Shown here one piece after another: positions 62,700 to 64,000 of a DNA stretch of 64,000 bases. The notes beneath the pieces are model-generated. The model made no database searches. It saw nothing but the letters and a program-made list of their open reading frames with translations, and had not been told where the DNA came from. Made by a program: the position numbers and the translations under genes. The DNA lies in the NCBI RefSeq assembly GCF_030813355.1, contig NZ_JAUSUD010000013.1:62001-126000 (forward strand). Reading direction: 5' to 3'. Every line of letters begins with the position of its first letter. Positions within the stretch are counted from its first letter, which is position 1. Origin of the DNA: Metabacillus malikii (GTDB lineage: Bacteria; Bacillota; Bacilli; Bacillales; Bacillaceae).

Positions 62700-62960
62700 T
62701 TTCAGTATTCACGGGCAGCGGGTGGGTGGTGAGCCACATAGCTCATTGCGGCACGATAAAGCAAACTTCAGGTCATCTCACTACGATAAGTCATCATCGA
62801 TTCGCAATACGGCTCATCGTGATTCCTTTATGTCAGTAGATGGCCCTCCAGTTTGTACGTCGTTGGGCAAGCCGTCTGCGCTTTTCGATCTCCTCGGCGC
62901 AAACGCCTGCTCACGTCTCACCTCTCCCACGCTTCCGGAAGGAGTCACGCACTTTAAGCT
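62700..62960. other. GC-rich non-coding island upstream of sodA
   Basis: About 260 bp with G and C near half of all bases in a genome part of about one third. It has no ribosome binding site for its 86-codon frame (62722-62982) and no family match. It has partial internal repeats (CACGATAAAG, CTACGATAAG) and holds the 51-bp repeat copy. I take it to be a decayed mobile or repetitive element. Confidence 0.65.
62904..62954 (-). repeat. 51-bp dispersed repeat, copy 2
   Basis: The reverse complement, opening AAGTGCGTGACTCC, agrees with 18949-18999 at 38 of 51 positions. It forms one edge of the GC-rich island. Confidence 0.7.
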
Positions 62961-63220
62961 TCAACAAACCACAATCTTTTAGAAAAGAACCATTTATTAA
63001 GTATTGAAACTCCTCGTTAGAAAGTAACAACTGATTTGTAATAATATCTATATACATGTTGAGTTTGTAAATTTCTTGAAAGTGTATATTTTTAAAAAAA
63101 AGGAATAAAATGATACTTGTGCAAATGCTTTTTGATTGAAAGAATCTTTTATATTTGGTAACCTTAAAACGAATAGCTTGATAAAAGCAAAAAACGTACA
63201 TAACAAGGAGGATTTTTACA

Positions 63221-63829
63221 ATGGCTTATGAACTACCTCAATTACCTTATGCATACGATGCTTTAGAACCACATATCGACAAAGAAACAATGAATATTCA
63301 TCACACAAAACACCACAACACTTACATTACAAATGTAAATGCTGCGTTAGAAGGTCATGCTGACTTAGCTAGCAAAAGTGTTGAAGAATTAGTTTCAAAT
63401 CTTGATGCTGTTCCAGAGGCAATTCGCACTGCAGTACGCAACAATGGTGGTGGACATGCTAACCATAGTTTATTCTGGACTATTCTATCACCAAATGGTG
63501 GAGGCGAGCCAACTGGAGAACTAGCAGAAGCAATTTCTGCAAAATTTGGTAGCTATGATAGCTTTAAAGAAGAGTTTGCAAAAGCTGCTACAACTCGCTT
63601 CGGGTCAGGTTGGGCATGGCTAGTTGTCAACAACGGAGAATTAGAAGTAACAAGTACTCCAAATCAAGACTCTCCTTTAATGGAAGGTAAAACACCTATC
63701 TTAGGTTTAGATGTATGGGAGCATGCATATTATTTAAATTACCAAAACCGCCGTCCAGATTATATAGCTTCATTCTGGAACGTAGTAAATTGGGATGAAG
63801 TGACTAAACGCTTTAACGCAGCTAAATAA
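63221..63829 (+). CDS. sodA: Superoxide dismutase (Mn type)
   Basis: 202 residues, full length. Metal ligands are H27 (NIHHTKHH), the His of [13 protein letters not shown], and the Asp and His of [10 protein letters not shown]; the [19 protein letters not shown] tail is typical of Mn or cambialistic enzymes. It removes superoxide in the cytoplasm. AAGGAGG is 10 bp before the ATG. A hairpin terminator follows. Confidence 0.97.
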   Translation: MAYELPQLPYAYDALEPHIDKETMNIHHTKHHNTYITNVNAALEGHADLASKSVEELVSNLDAVPEAIRTAVRNNGGGHANHSLFWTILSPNGGGEPTGELAEAISAKFGSYDSFKEEFAKAATTRFGSGWAWLVVNNGELEVTSTPNQDSPLMEGKTPILGLDVWEHAYYLNYQNRRPDYIASFWNVVNWDEVTKRFNAAK

Positions 63830-63834
63830 TTTTT

Positions 63835-63869
63835 AAAAGAGCTAACTATTTGTTGGCTCTTTTTTTATG
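63835..63869 (+). terminator. Terminator after sodA
   Basis: AAAAGAGCTAAC and GTTGGCTCTTTT pair over 12 bp with one G-U pair, followed by a T-tract. The last 130 bases of the window hold no gene, but GAAGGGGAG at 63988 may be the ribosome binding site of a gene that begins beyond the edge. Confidence 0.88.
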
Positions 63870-64000
63870 TTCTTTTTTAGGTACTACATACCTTTATTAA
63901 TTACGTATTCCTTCTCTTTTATGTTTAGTCAGTTGAAATAAGTATACATAACTACAAAATGTTAAGACAGACTAAGTAATAGAAGTTGAAGGGGAGTTTT

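Noticed and set aside
62722-62982. 86-codon open frame in the GC-rich island
   Set aside because: No ribosome binding site, no family pattern, and composition explained by the repeat; high GC lowers stop frequency.

Overview
The window is a 64 kb piece of a low-GC, spore-forming Firmicute chromosome of the family Bacillaceae. Almost every gene, and nearly the whole gene order, corresponds to the Bacillus subtilis yqeK-to-sodA segment: the comE locus, gpr-spoIIP-lepA, hrcA-grpE-dnaK-dnaJ, the yqeZ-floA-yqfBCD-phoH-pgpH-ybeY-dgkA-cdd-era-recO run, glyQS, dnaG-sigA, and trmK-ispH-cshB-nfo-zur-ispG-sodA. Sporulation genes (gpr, spoIIP, yqfC, yqfD, yqxA, yqfZ) and competence genes (comER, comEA, comEB, comEC) mark an endospore former. 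The species cannot be fixed from the sequence; an Anaerobacillus-like or alkaliphilic Bacillus is a guess from gene order.

Layout. Positions 1-1650: end of a nucleotide/ribosome-silencing operon (yqeK, rsfS, yqeM). 1750-6520: DNA uptake (comER reversed, comEA, comEB, comEC). 6590-8450: yqzM, holA, rpsT. 8715-11517: the sporulation pair gpr-spoIIP, followed by yqxA. 11733-14769: lepA and hemW. 15083-20242: the CIRCE-controlled heat-shock genes. 20289-25169: ribosome and tRNA modification (prmA, rsmE, mtaB), deoC, rpsU, yqeY. 25384-28419: a sigma-W type envelope-stress operon (NfeD protein, flotillin FloA, yqfB). 28491-36965: sporulation genes yqfC and yqfD, then phoH, pgpH, ybeY, dgkA, cdd, era, yqzL, recO. 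37110-40466: a glycine T-box and glyQS. 40694-45373: the PPDK regulator, a DUF188 gene broken by an in-frame stop, dnaG and sigA. 46240-52941: cccA, trmK, a Nif3-like gene, ispH, yqfQ, cshB, nfo. 53149-58852: yqfT, znuC-znuB-zur behind a probable Zur box, yqfW, yqfX, ispG, yqfZ. 59331-63829: a DUF1189 gene, a Na/phosphate symporter-like gene, a DUF456 gene, and sodA.

The protein-coding content is conserved core genome; I see no prophage, CRISPR array, insertion sequence or defence island. The unusual material lies between genes. Two loci, spoIIP and yqfC, share one architecture: a candidate mother-cell (sigma-E) promoter -10 element sits in the loop of an RNA hairpin whose 3' arm carries the ribosome binding site. 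RNA reading through from the upstream gene would hide the RBS, while RNA starting at the local promoter would lack the 5' arm and leave it free. Two dispersed repeat families have two copies each: a 51-bp one (18949-18999 and 62904-62954) and a 27-bp one (6821-6847 and 62646-62672). One copy of each lies in or beside a GC-rich island upstream of sodA. Inverted repeats flank the rpsT promoter and the probable dnaG promoter.
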